The notes under the pieces are model-generated. The model did not search any database. It saw only the letters and a list, made by a program, of their open reading frames with translations, and was not told where the DNA came from. A program made the position numbers and the translations under genes. 9,729 nucleotides of DNA, taken from NCBI GenBank assembly GCA_919902965.1, contig CAKKSJ010000421.1, positions 1 to 9,729 on the forward strand, written 5' to 3'. Shown here one piece after another: positions 1 through 6,122 of the stretch (its first letter is position 1; the number at the start of each line of letters is the position of its first letter). The DNA comes from Burkholderiales bacterium. GTDB lineage: Bacteria > Pseudomonadota > Gammaproteobacteria > Burkholderiales > SG8-39.

Positions 1-657
1 CCGACCATGGCCGCGATGATGCTGGTGGCCGCCTGCCCCGGCGGCGCGCTGTCTAACGTAGTCACTTATTTCGGCCGCGGCAATCTGGCGCTGTCGCTAT
101 CCATTTCGGCGGTTTCCAACGTGCTCGCGCTGGTATTCACGCCGCTCAACTTCAGCCTGATGGTCGCCGCCAATCCGCACACCGCGGCCTGGGCGCGCGC
201 CATTGCGGTCGACCCGCGCGAGCTTGTCATCAGTCTGGTGCTGCTGCTCGCGCTGCCGATGAGCGCGGCGCTGCTGACATCGCGGTACGCGCCGAAGCTG
301 GCGCTAAGGCTGCGCCGGCCGCTGAGCCGGTTCGCCGTGGCGGCGCAGTGGAAGCTGTTTCTGATCGAGATCACGCGCACGCTGCCGATTGTGATCGGGC
401 ACAACGCGCTCGGTCTCGGTCTGGGCTACGGCGCGTCGGTGCTGGCGCGCCTGAGCGTCCCCGACCGGCGCGCGGTGGTGATCGAAGGCGGCATGCAGAA
501 TTCCGGCCTTGCGCTCGGCATCGTTGCGGCGCAATTCAATTCCGACCTGGCGATGGTCGCGGTTGCCGGCCTGTGGGGCATCTGGCACATCGTCTCCGGC
601 GGTTCGCTCGCGCTGCTGTGGCGGCACCTGGACCGGCGCTCGCGTCAGTTAAACTGA
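1..657 (+). CDS. Bile acid:sodium symporter (BASS/SBF) family protein, 5'-truncated by the window edge
   Basis: This is the C-terminal part of a multi-spanning inner-membrane secondary transporter of the BASS/SBF family, whose members typically move organic anions with sodium. The frame is open to base 1, and the ATG at 7 lies just before a mid-protein motif, so the true start is upstream of the window. Numbering from that ATG, a CPGG motif at residues 10-13 followed by SN at 16-17 matches the conserved segment before a discontinuous helix. EGGMQNSGLA at 160-169 matches the family's second crossover region, where the Glu and Gln help bind sodium. Hydrophobic helices lie near 28-55, 72-92, 113-145 and 165-206. 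About 216 residues are visible, while whole family members are about 300, so the missing part should be the first three or four helices. The substrate cannot be predicted. The stop is TGA at 655-657, and no strong terminator follows. Confidence 0.85.
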   Translation, partial: PTMAAMMLVAACPGGALSNVVTYFGRGNLALSLSISAVSNVLALVFTPLNFSLMVAANPHTAAWARAIAVDPRELVISLVLLLALPMSAALLTSRYAPKLALRLRRPLSRFAVAAQWKLFLIEITRTLPIVIGHNALGLGLGYGASVLARLSVPDRRAVVIEGGMQNSGLALGIVAAQFNSDLAMVAVAGLWGIWHIVSGGSLALLWRHLDRRSRQLN

Positions 658-748
658 GTTGCGCAGCCGACCGCACCCGCTTTGACGGAATACCAACTCC
701 GGTTTTCCGCATCCTGAGGTAGCGCATTGACAGGCGCCATTGCGGAAA

Positions 749-777
749 TTGACTCGTTTGTACCCGTGTACTAGGAT
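749..777 (+). promoter_or_regulatory. Candidate sigma-70 promoter of the adenylate cyclase gene
   Basis: TTGACT at 749-754 and TAGGAT at 772-777 are separated by exactly 17 bp and resemble the consensus -35 and -10 boxes (5 of 6 and 4 of 6 matches). Transcription would begin near 784, giving a leader of about 27 nt before the ATG at 811. A second TTGACA at 727-732 has no good -10 box at the right spacing. The gap 658-810 holds no other gene. The ribosome binding site is weak (GGAA at 801-804). This assignment rests on motif matching only. Confidence 0.45.
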
Positions 778-810
778 GAGCTTCCAGCCGGCTTCCAAAT
801 CGGAACGTCA

Positions 811-2067
811 ATGGACACGCTGCACCGCTCGTTGCGTTCGCTCGTCAAAGTCATCGCGAAGGTTGGCACGGATCCGGATGACAGCGACGATGTGCGGCTG
901 CACAAATCGCTCCTCGTAGGCGGTAGCCTCATGTTTATTGTGGCGGGTGTCCTATGGGGGCTGCTATACGTAGCCTTCGGCGAACCTCTCGCAGGCTCCA
1001 TCCCTCTGGCATACGCCGGCGTTTCGCTTGTCAGCGTAGCGCTGTTCGCGGCGACGGGCCGCTATGCGCTGTTCAGGTCCAGTCAATTCGTGCTGATACT
1101 GCTGTTGCCGTTCCTGCTGCAGCTCGCGCTGGGCGGATTCGTGAGTTCGAGCGCCGTCATTCTCTGGTCGCTCCTTTGTCCCCTGGGTGCGCTGCTTTTC
1201 GACGAGCCGCGCCGGGCGCCGCGATGGTTCGCGGCATTTGCCGCGATGGTCGTAGCTAGCGGCGCGATCCAACCGTATCTGAACACGGCCAACAACCTTC
1301 CGGCATGGCTGGTGATCGCGTTGTTCGTGATGAATATTGTGACGATATCTGCGATAGTGTTCACGTTGCTGTTCAGTTTTGTTGCACAAAAGGAAGTGAC
1401 GCTGGGATTGCTTCGGGCGGAGCAGGAGAAGGCCGAAGGACTGCTGCTCAACATCCTGCCGCGTGACATTGCCGCCATTCTAAAAAGCGGCCGGCGCACG
1501 ATCGCCGATCATTACGAGGACGCGAGCATCCTGTTCGCAGACGTCGTCAATTTCACCTCGCTCTCGGCGCAGATGCGGGCTGAGGAACTCGTCGATATGC
1601 TCAACGAAGTCTTTTCGCATTTCGACGGACTGGCCGAAAAATACGACGTGGAAAAGATCAAGACCATCGGCGACTGCTATATGGCGGCAAGCGGCGTACC
1701 CCGCCCCCGCCCAGACAACGCCCGGGTGCTGGTCCGCATGGCTCTCGACATCCGCGAATACATCGCAAGCCGAGAGTTTTCCGGCCGGCGTCTGGAAGTG
1801 CGAATAGGGATCAACTCAGGACCCATTGTTGCCGGAGTAATCGGCCGGAGCAGGTTCATCTACGATTTATGGGGTGACGCCGTGAACGTGGCGAGTCGGA
1901 TGGAATCGACCGGGCTGAAAGGTGCGATCCAGGTGACGCGCGGCACCTATGAGCGTATCAAGGATCAATTCGACTGCAAATCGATGGGCACGGTTAATGT
2001 AAAGGGGAAGGGGCAGATCGAGATCTGGCATGTAATGGACGAATCGCGGGGCGTCGCCCCGCCTTGA
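811..2067 (+). CDS. Membrane-anchored class III adenylate cyclase
   Basis: This 418-residue enzyme should make cAMP from ATP at the inner membrane. The N-terminal part has about six hydrophobic segments (near 33-55, 62-82, 91-110, 114-130, 138-153 and 165-192). A helical linker (about 193-215, RAEQEKAEG then ILPRDIA) leads into a class III cyclase homology domain at about 235-410. The key residues are all present: metal-binding Asp244 (in LFADVVNFT) and Asp288 (in KTIGD), purine-selecting Lys284 and Asp352 (in YDLWGD), and transition-state Asn359 and Arg363 (in VNVASRMES). In this family a Lys/Asp pair indicates ATP use, while guanylate cyclases usually carry Glu/Cys. A single domain of this kind works as a homodimer. 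The ligand sensed by the membrane part is unknown. Base composition looks lower in GC than in the neighbouring minus-strand genes. The gene is convergent with the SDR gene, 15 bp away. Confidence 0.93.
   Translation: MDTLHRSLRSLVKVIAKVGTDPDDSDDVRLHKSLLVGGSLMFIVAGVLWGLLYVAFGEPLAGSIPLAYAGVSLVSVALFAATGRYALFRSSQFVLILLLPFLLQLALGGFVSSSAVILWSLLCPLGALLFDEPRRAPRWFAAFAAMVVASGAIQPYLNTANNLPAWLVIALFVMNIVTISAIVFTLLFSFVAQKEVTLGLLRAEQEKAEGLLLNILPRDIAAILKSGRRTIADHYEDASILFADVVNFTSLSAQMRAEELVDMLNEVFSHFDGLAEKYDVEKIKTIGDCYMAASGVPRPRPDNARVLVRMALDIREYIASREFSGRRLEVRIGINSGPIVAGVIGRSRFIYDLWGDAVNVASRMESTGLKGAIQVTRGTYERIKDQFDCKSMGTVNVKGKGQIEIWHVMDESRGVAPP
2046..2062. other. GC-only hairpin at the cyclase 3' end
   Basis: GCGGGGC at 2046-2052 and GCCCCGC at 2056-2062 form a perfect 7-bp stem with a 3-nt loop, ending two bases before the TGA of the cyclase. 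It lies at the junction of two convergent genes, where a bidirectional terminator would be useful. No T-tract follows on either strand, so it is not a standard intrinsic terminator. It may act as a weak or factor-dependent transcription stop, or it may simply reflect GC-rich coding sequence. Confidence 0.25.
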
Positions 2068-2082
2068 CCTGTCGCTCCCCGA

Positions 2083-2841
2083 TCAGCCGCGGCCGACGAA
2101 CGGCATTTTCGTCGCCATGATGGTCATGAACTGCACGTTCGCGTCCAGCGGCAGGTTCGCCATGTAGAGCACGGCGCTGCCGACGTGCGCCACGTCCATG
2201 CGCGGCTCGATCGCCGTCGAACCGTTCGCCTGCGCCACGCCGTTTTTCATGCGCTCGGTCATTTCCGTCGCGGCATTGCCGATGTCGATCTGACCGCAGG
2301 CGATATCGTACTTGCGGCAATCGAGCGAGATGCATTTGGTCAGGCCGGTGACTGCATGCTTGGTCGCTGTGTAAGGCGCCGAGTTGGGCCGCGGTGCGTG
2401 CGCAGAAATCGAACCGTTGTTGATAATGCGACCGCCGCGCGGATCCTGGTTTTTCATGATTTTGATCGCCTCCTGCGAGCACAGGAACATGCCGCTGAGG
2501 TTGACGTCCACCACCGCTTTCCATTGTTCGAAACTCAGATCTTCCATCGGTATCGCCGGCGCACCCATGCCGGCATTGTTGAACAGCACGTCCAGCCTGC
2601 CCCAGGCGTGTAGAACTTTCACGAACAGCGCTTTCACCGATTCCGGGCTGGCCACGTCAGCGGGCAGGACCAGCGTGTTCGCGGCGGCCGCGCCGGCGTC
2701 CTCCACGGTCTTGGCCAGCAATTCCTTGCGCCGCCCGACCAGGCCGACGCGATAGCCGTTCGCGAGCAGCGTCAGCGCGGCGTTTTTGCCGATGCCGGTG
2801 CCGGCGCCGGTGACAATGGCAACTCTGTTGTGCGAACCCAT
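2083..2841 (-). CDS. SDR family NAD(P)-dependent oxidoreductase
   Basis: This is a cytoplasmic short-chain dehydrogenase/reductase of 252 residues, the usual length for classical SDRs. It has a Rossmann fold with the nucleotide motif TGAGTGIG at 11-18 and NNAG at 88-91. Asn114 and the Ser144-Tyr157-Lys161 catalytic set (GSISA, then YTATK 13 residues after the Ser) are present. Arg37-Arg38 at the end of the second strand suggest NADP(H) preference. The loop after strand 6, usually containing PG, reads GQIDIGNAATEM here, a variant form. The alcohol or ketone substrate cannot be predicted. The ATG at 2841 is chosen because AGAGGAG lies 8 nt upstream; a TTG two codons earlier would sit only 2 nt from that site. 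It is last in a minus-strand row, 85 bp after the PilZ gene. Confidence 0.93.
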   Translation of the reverse strand: MGSHNRVAIVTGAGTGIGKNAALTLLANGYRVGLVGRRKELLAKTVEDAGAAAANTLVLPADVASPESVKALFVKVLHAWGRLDVLFNNAGMGAPAIPMEDLSFEQWKAVVDVNLSGMFLCSQEAIKIMKNQDPRGGRIINNGSISAHAPRPNSAPYTATKHAVTGLTKCISLDCRKYDIACGQIDIGNAATEMTERMKNGVAQANGSTAIEPRMDVAHVGSAVLYMANLPLDANVQFMTIMATKMPFVGRG

Positions 2842-2849
2842 GTTCAAGT

Positions 2850-2856
2850 CTCCTCT
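2850..2856 (-). promoter_or_regulatory. Ribosome binding site fixing the SDR start
   Basis: On the minus strand AGAGGAG is followed by 8 nt and then ATG at 2841. This is the best Shine-Dalgarno match among the minus-strand genes. It argues against the in-frame TTG at 2847, which would leave a 2-nt spacer. Confidence 0.75.
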
Positions 2857-2889
2857 GGATCAAATGGACAAATCTGCCGTGCAGAACAC

Positions 2890-2917
2890 CCTCATGCTGG
2901 CGCGGCAGCGGGTGAGG
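2890..2917 (-). other. Imperfect hairpin between the PilZ and SDR genes
   Basis: Read on the minus strand just after the PilZ stop, CCTCA pairs with TGAGG and, inside it, GCTG pairs with CAGC around a 6-nt loop, with a small internal bulge. No T-run follows, so it is at best a weak attenuator or an mRNA processing/stability structure between two co-directional genes. It could also be chance in GC-rich DNA. Confidence 0.2.
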
Positions 2918-2926
2918 ACGCAGCGC

Positions 2927-3646
2927 TCAGGACTTCAGGCCGAACAGCGTTTCGATACGCGCCGTCTCCCCGGCCGAGAGATTCAGGAAGCGGCAACCCG
3001 AACTTTGCACCTGCCTGCCGTCGGCGAGGCTGATTAGCTGCGAATAGCGCACTTCCATGTCGACGACCATGGAATCCCCGTCAGGGCCGTAAATTCGGCA
3101 GCCTTTGAGCTCCGTGCCCGGCTCCAGGCTGATGGTCGGATCGTACTGGAGAAAACCGATTCCGCCCTTGCTCACGTTGGCCATGGTGCCGTCGAAGGGC
3201 ATCACGCCCGCTTCGTCGATGATGCAGCGCAGCTCCAGTTGTGGCGGCGCGTCGGTGCGCACGTCCTCGCGCCGCCTGTGTCCGGCGACGATCTCGGGAA
3301 GGCGAATTTTGATTCCCGGGGCGCCTTCGGGCGCACCGGTCGGTCTGGGGTCCGCCGCGGCGAATTCCACGCGCCAGCCTCCGGGTTCGGCGTGAAATGT
3401 CGCCCGCGGCCGGGCCAGCAGGGCCTTGTTGGCCGCTTCGTCCGCGCTGCGTTCAAGAATCATATAGGCCCGCGCCGGATCGACAAAGCGCAGGCGCGAG
3501 CGGAACAGCAGTGTTCCCGCACCCAGATCGGAAATGATGGGCTCGCCGCGCATCACCAAGGAATTGAGCACGCGCGTGATTTCTTCCGGCGTGCGCAGCA
3601 TCTGCCCGACGAGCGAGAAAGTGGGTTTCGGATCGGGGGGAGACAT
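2927..3646 (-). CDS. YcgR-like flagellar brake / PilZ domain protein
   Basis: This 239-residue cytoplasmic protein is a predicted cyclic-di-GMP receptor. The N-terminal half (about 10-100) resembles the YcgR N-terminal domain. The PilZ domain follows at about 122-235, with the two c-di-GMP-binding signatures present: RxxxR at Arg126-Arg130 (within HRRREDVR) and NxSxxG at Asn157-Gly162 (NVSKGG). A GCRF segment at 217-220 fits the last PilZ strands. In Escherichia and related bacteria YcgR binds the flagellar motor when c-di-GMP is high and slows swimming. No flagellar, pilus, GGDEF or EAL genes are visible here, so the target could differ. The ATG at 3646 has no strong Shine-Dalgarno. The gene lies between the molybdoenzyme subunit and the SDR, on the same strand. 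Confidence 0.85.
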   Translation of the reverse strand: MSPPDPKPTFSLVGQMLRTPEEITRVLNSLVMRGEPIISDLGAGTLLFRSRLRFVDPARAYMILERSADEAANKALLARPRATFHAEPGGWRVEFAAADPRPTGAPEGAPGIKIRLPEIVAGHRRREDVRTDAPPQLELRCIIDEAGVMPFDGTMANVSKGGIGFLQYDPTISLEPGTELKGCRIYGPDGDSMVVDMEVRYSQLISLADGRQVQSSGCRFLNLSAGETARIETLFGLKS

Positions 3647-3683
3647 GACGGCTGGCGGGGAGCCCGTGGGCGTTCGAAGCGGA

Positions 3684-3703
3684 AGTATAAACGCAAGCGC
3701 TTG
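3684..3703 (-). promoter_or_regulatory. Possible -10 box and palindrome upstream of the PilZ gene
   Basis: The 108-bp gap 3647-3754 is the largest inside the minus-strand gene row. It carries TATACT on the minus strand (3689 to 3684) and the perfect 10-bp palindrome CAAGCGCTTG at 3694-3703. CTGACA occurs upstream but only 12 bp from the -10 box, too close for a normal sigma-70 promoter. A separate PilZ promoter with an operator-like palindrome is possible but unproven. Confidence 0.25.
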
Positions 3704-3754
3704 TCAGCGAGCGTCCATATCCGGGCGCAAGTGCGATTTTTTGGTGGCAGCCAT

Positions 3755-6064
3755 TTAGCCGCCGGTCGCCGCGGCGCGCAGTGCGCGCCACACCCGGTCG
3801 GGCGTCGCCGGCATGTCAAGTTCGCGCACGCCCAGCGGGCGCAGTGCGCACAGAATGGCGTTCATGGTCGCGGGCAGCGCGCCGGAGGTGCCCGATTCGC
3901 CCACGCCCTTGGCGCCCAGGGCATTGGTCTGCGTCGGCACTGGATGTTCGCCGCAGCGTATGCCGCGCATCCAGTCGGCGCGCGGCATCGCGTAGTCCAT
4001 GAAGCTGCCGGAAAGCAGCTGGCCGCTGTCGTGGTCGTGTATCGCTGCTTCGCCCAGAACCTGTCCCACCCCCTGCATCACCCCGCCGTGCACCTGCCCC
4101 TCGACACTGGCGCGATCTATCGCGGCGCCGATATCGTCCACCGTAGTGTAGGCGAGGACCTCGACTTCGCCGGTATCCGGGTCGATCTCGACCTCCGCAA
4201 TATGGCAGCCGTTGGGGTAGGTCACGCCGACCAGGCAGTCGGCGGCGCAATCCATGGGGTGGGGGCCCGAAGCGCCGCCCGCTGTGGCGGCGAGTTGTTG
4301 CGCGAGTTCGAACAGGCCGATGCGCCGATCAGCGGCGTGGAAGGCGCCGGCCGCGTATTGCAGCGCCGCCGCTTCGGCAGCCAGTGCCGCGGCGGCGTGG
4401 GGTCTTGCCGTTGCGATGATTCTTGGGCCGAGCAGCTTGAACGCGCTGCCCGCAGCGTAGAGCGAGCGCGAACCGCCGGTGCCGTTGCCCACCAGAGTCA
4501 GATCCGGATCGCCTTCGTGAAAATGCAGGCGCTCGCCCGCTATGCCCAGTTCTGCCGAGACGATATTGACGAAGGTGGTTTCGTGGCCCTGGCCGCCGGA
4601 CTGCGACACGGCGTACAGGTGCAGATCCCCGTTGGCATCGAAGCGCGCCCTGACTTCGTCCCTGGGCGCGCCGCCGGCGCCGCTAGCCTCGAGAAAGCTC
4701 GCCATGCCTATGCCGCGCAGCCGTCCCCTGCGCGCCGACTGTTCGCGCCGCGCGGGGAATCCCGCCCAGTCGGCGAGCGCCAGCGCCTTGTCCATAACCG
4801 CGGCGAATTCGCCGCAGTCATAGGTCGTGCCGTTCGCAGTCTTGTAGGGCATGGCCTCGGGCGGGATGAAGTTTTTGCGCCGCAGCTCGGCCGGGTCGAA
4901 GCCGTGTTCGGCCGCCGCGTGATCGACCAGCCGCTCGATGGCGCAGGCGATGTCCGGCCGCCCGGCGCCGCGGTAGGACGAAACCGGCGTCGCGTTCGAA
5001 TAGGCGAGCCGCGCTCGCCCGTACAGCGCCGGGATGCGATACACGCCGCCCATGGTGATGGTGAGATTGCGCGAACCGACCAGGGCGCCGAACATGGTGG
5101 CATAGGCGCCGAGATCGGCGCGGTCGTCGAAGCGCAGGGCGAGGAAGCGCCCGTCGGCGTCGAGCGCAAGTTCGCCCGTGAGCGAAAGCGCGCGGCCGTG
5201 ATTCTCCGACAGGAACAGCTCCGAGCGCGCCGCCACCCATTTCACCGGACGGCCGAGTTTCTGTGCCGCGAGCGCCAGCGCGATCGACTCGGCGTAAGCG
5301 CCGCCGCGCACGCCGAAGCTGCCGCCGACGTCGCGCGTGACCACGCGGATTTTTTCCGGCGGCAAGCCGAGGACCTGCGACAACTGCGCGCGCATCGCAT
5401 TGATGCCCTGGCTGGGCGCGTACACGGTGAGCACGCCGCTCGCGCCGGCGCAGTCGGCGATGAAAGCGCGCGGCTCGATCGGGCTGCCGATCAGGCGCTG
5501 GCTGTTCATGGTCATGCGGCTCCTGAAGGCCGCGCGCGCAAACGCGGCCCCGACCGCCGCCGCATCGCCGGATTCGAATTCGAACGCGAGATTGCCGGGC
5601 ACCTCGGAATGCAGCTGCGTTGCGTCCGCGCGGGTCGCGTCCTCAAAGCCCACCGCCGCCGGCAGGTCCTGGTACTCGGCTGCAATCTCCTCGGCCGCGT
5701 CTTGCGCGAGCAGCACGCTCTCGGCCACGACCAGTGCGAGCGGCTGGCCGGCGTAATGCACCTGGGCACGCGCCAGGGCGGGCCAAAACGGTTTTTTCAT
5801 TTTTTGCCCGCCGACGCCCTCGAACGCGACGCCGCCAGGGAGTGATTTGAAGCCCGCAGCATCCAGATCGGCGGCGGTGAGCACCAGGTGCACACCGGGT
5901 CGCGCGCGCGCGGCTGCGGCGTCGATGCCGAGAATTTCCGCATGTGCGCGATCGGCGCGCAAAAAACAGGCGTAGAGCTGGCGCGGAAGATTCCAGTCGG
6001 CGGTGTAGCAGCCCTTGCCGGTCAGCAGGCGTTCGTCTTCGCGGCGGAAAGATGGTTCAGTCAT
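3755..6064 (-). CDS. Xanthine dehydrogenase/aldehyde oxidase family molybdopterin-binding (large) subunit
   Basis: This 769-residue protein is the CoxL-like large subunit that holds the molybdenum cofactor, where family enzymes hydroxylate or oxidise purines, aldehydes, CO or N-heterocycles. An aldehyde-oxidase a/b hammerhead domain spans about 8-140 and the Mo-binding domain about 165-720. Visible landmarks are GGSFG at 247-251, the active-site loop SYRGAGRP at 363-370, QSGGQGHE near 488-495, QVHGGVMQGVGQ from 657, and KGVGESG with the likely catalytic Glu723. The loop differs from the CSFR loop of true form I CO dehydrogenase, so CO oxidation is unlikely. The FeS (CoxS) and FAD (CoxM) subunits normally encoded beside it are absent on both sides. 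The ATG at 6064 is preferred because the family's conserved N-terminus begins there. An upstream in-frame TTG at 6100 adds 12 residues, and neither start has a clear ribosome site. The feoB stop lies 58 bp upstream. Confidence 0.9.
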   Translation of the reverse strand: MTEPSFRREDERLLTGKGCYTADWNLPRQLYACFLRADRAHAEILGIDAAAARARPGVHLVLTAADLDAAGFKSLPGGVAFEGVGGQKMKKPFWPALARAQVHYAGQPLALVVAESVLLAQDAAEEIAAEYQDLPAAVGFEDATRADATQLHSEVPGNLAFEFESGDAAAVGAAFARAAFRSRMTMNSQRLIGSPIEPRAFIADCAGASGVLTVYAPSQGINAMRAQLSQVLGLPPEKIRVVTRDVGGSFGVRGGAYAESIALALAAQKLGRPVKWVAARSELFLSENHGRALSLTGELALDADGRFLALRFDDRADLGAYATMFGALVGSRNLTITMGGVYRIPALYGRARLAYSNATPVSSYRGAGRPDIACAIERLVDHAAAEHGFDPAELRRKNFIPPEAMPYKTANGTTYDCGEFAAVMDKALALADWAGFPARREQSARRGRLRGIGMASFLEASGAGGAPRDEVRARFDANGDLHLYAVSQSGGQGHETTFVNIVSAELGIAGERLHFHEGDPDLTLVGNGTGGSRSLYAAGSAFKLLGPRIIATARPHAAAALAAEAAALQYAAGAFHAADRRIGLFELAQQLAATAGGASGPHPMDCAADCLVGVTYPNGCHIAEVEIDPDTGEVEVLAYTTVDDIGAAIDRASVEGQVHGGVMQGVGQVLGEAAIHDHDSGQLLSGSFMDYAMPRADWMRGIRCGEHPVPTQTNALGAKGVGESGTSGALPATMNAILCALRPLGVRELDMPATPDRVWRALRAAATGG

Positions 6065-6122
6065 GGATTGCGGAAATGATAGGGGATTTGAAAACTTCAA
6101 TCGGCATGCGCAGCTGTCGCGA

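Noticed and set aside
685..708. Terminator after the BASS gene
   Set aside because: Only a 5-bp CGGAA/TTCCG pairing with a 13-nt loop is present and no T-run follows, which is too weak to call.
811..2067. Guanylate cyclase
   Set aside because: The purine-selecting positions are Lys284 and Asp352, the pair typical of ATP-using cyclases, rather than Glu and Cys.
3239..5845. Very long plus-strand open frame (868 codons) opposite the molybdoenzyme gene
   Set aside because: Its product is Arg/Gly/His/Ala-rich with no recognisable domain, and it lies wholly antisense to a gene with clear family motifs. GC-rich codon use on one strand removes stops on the other, so this is a shadow frame.
3755..6064. 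True CO dehydrogenase (form I CoxL)
   Set aside because: The active-site loop reads SYRGAGRP rather than the CSFR-containing loop of CO-oxidising enzymes, so only a general xanthine dehydrogenase/aldehyde oxidase family call is made.
6065..6100. TTG start at 6100 for the molybdoenzyme subunit
   Set aside because: It adds 12 residues not expected from the family N-terminus and has no ribosome binding site. The ATG at 6064 starts just before the conserved RRED...LLTG segment.
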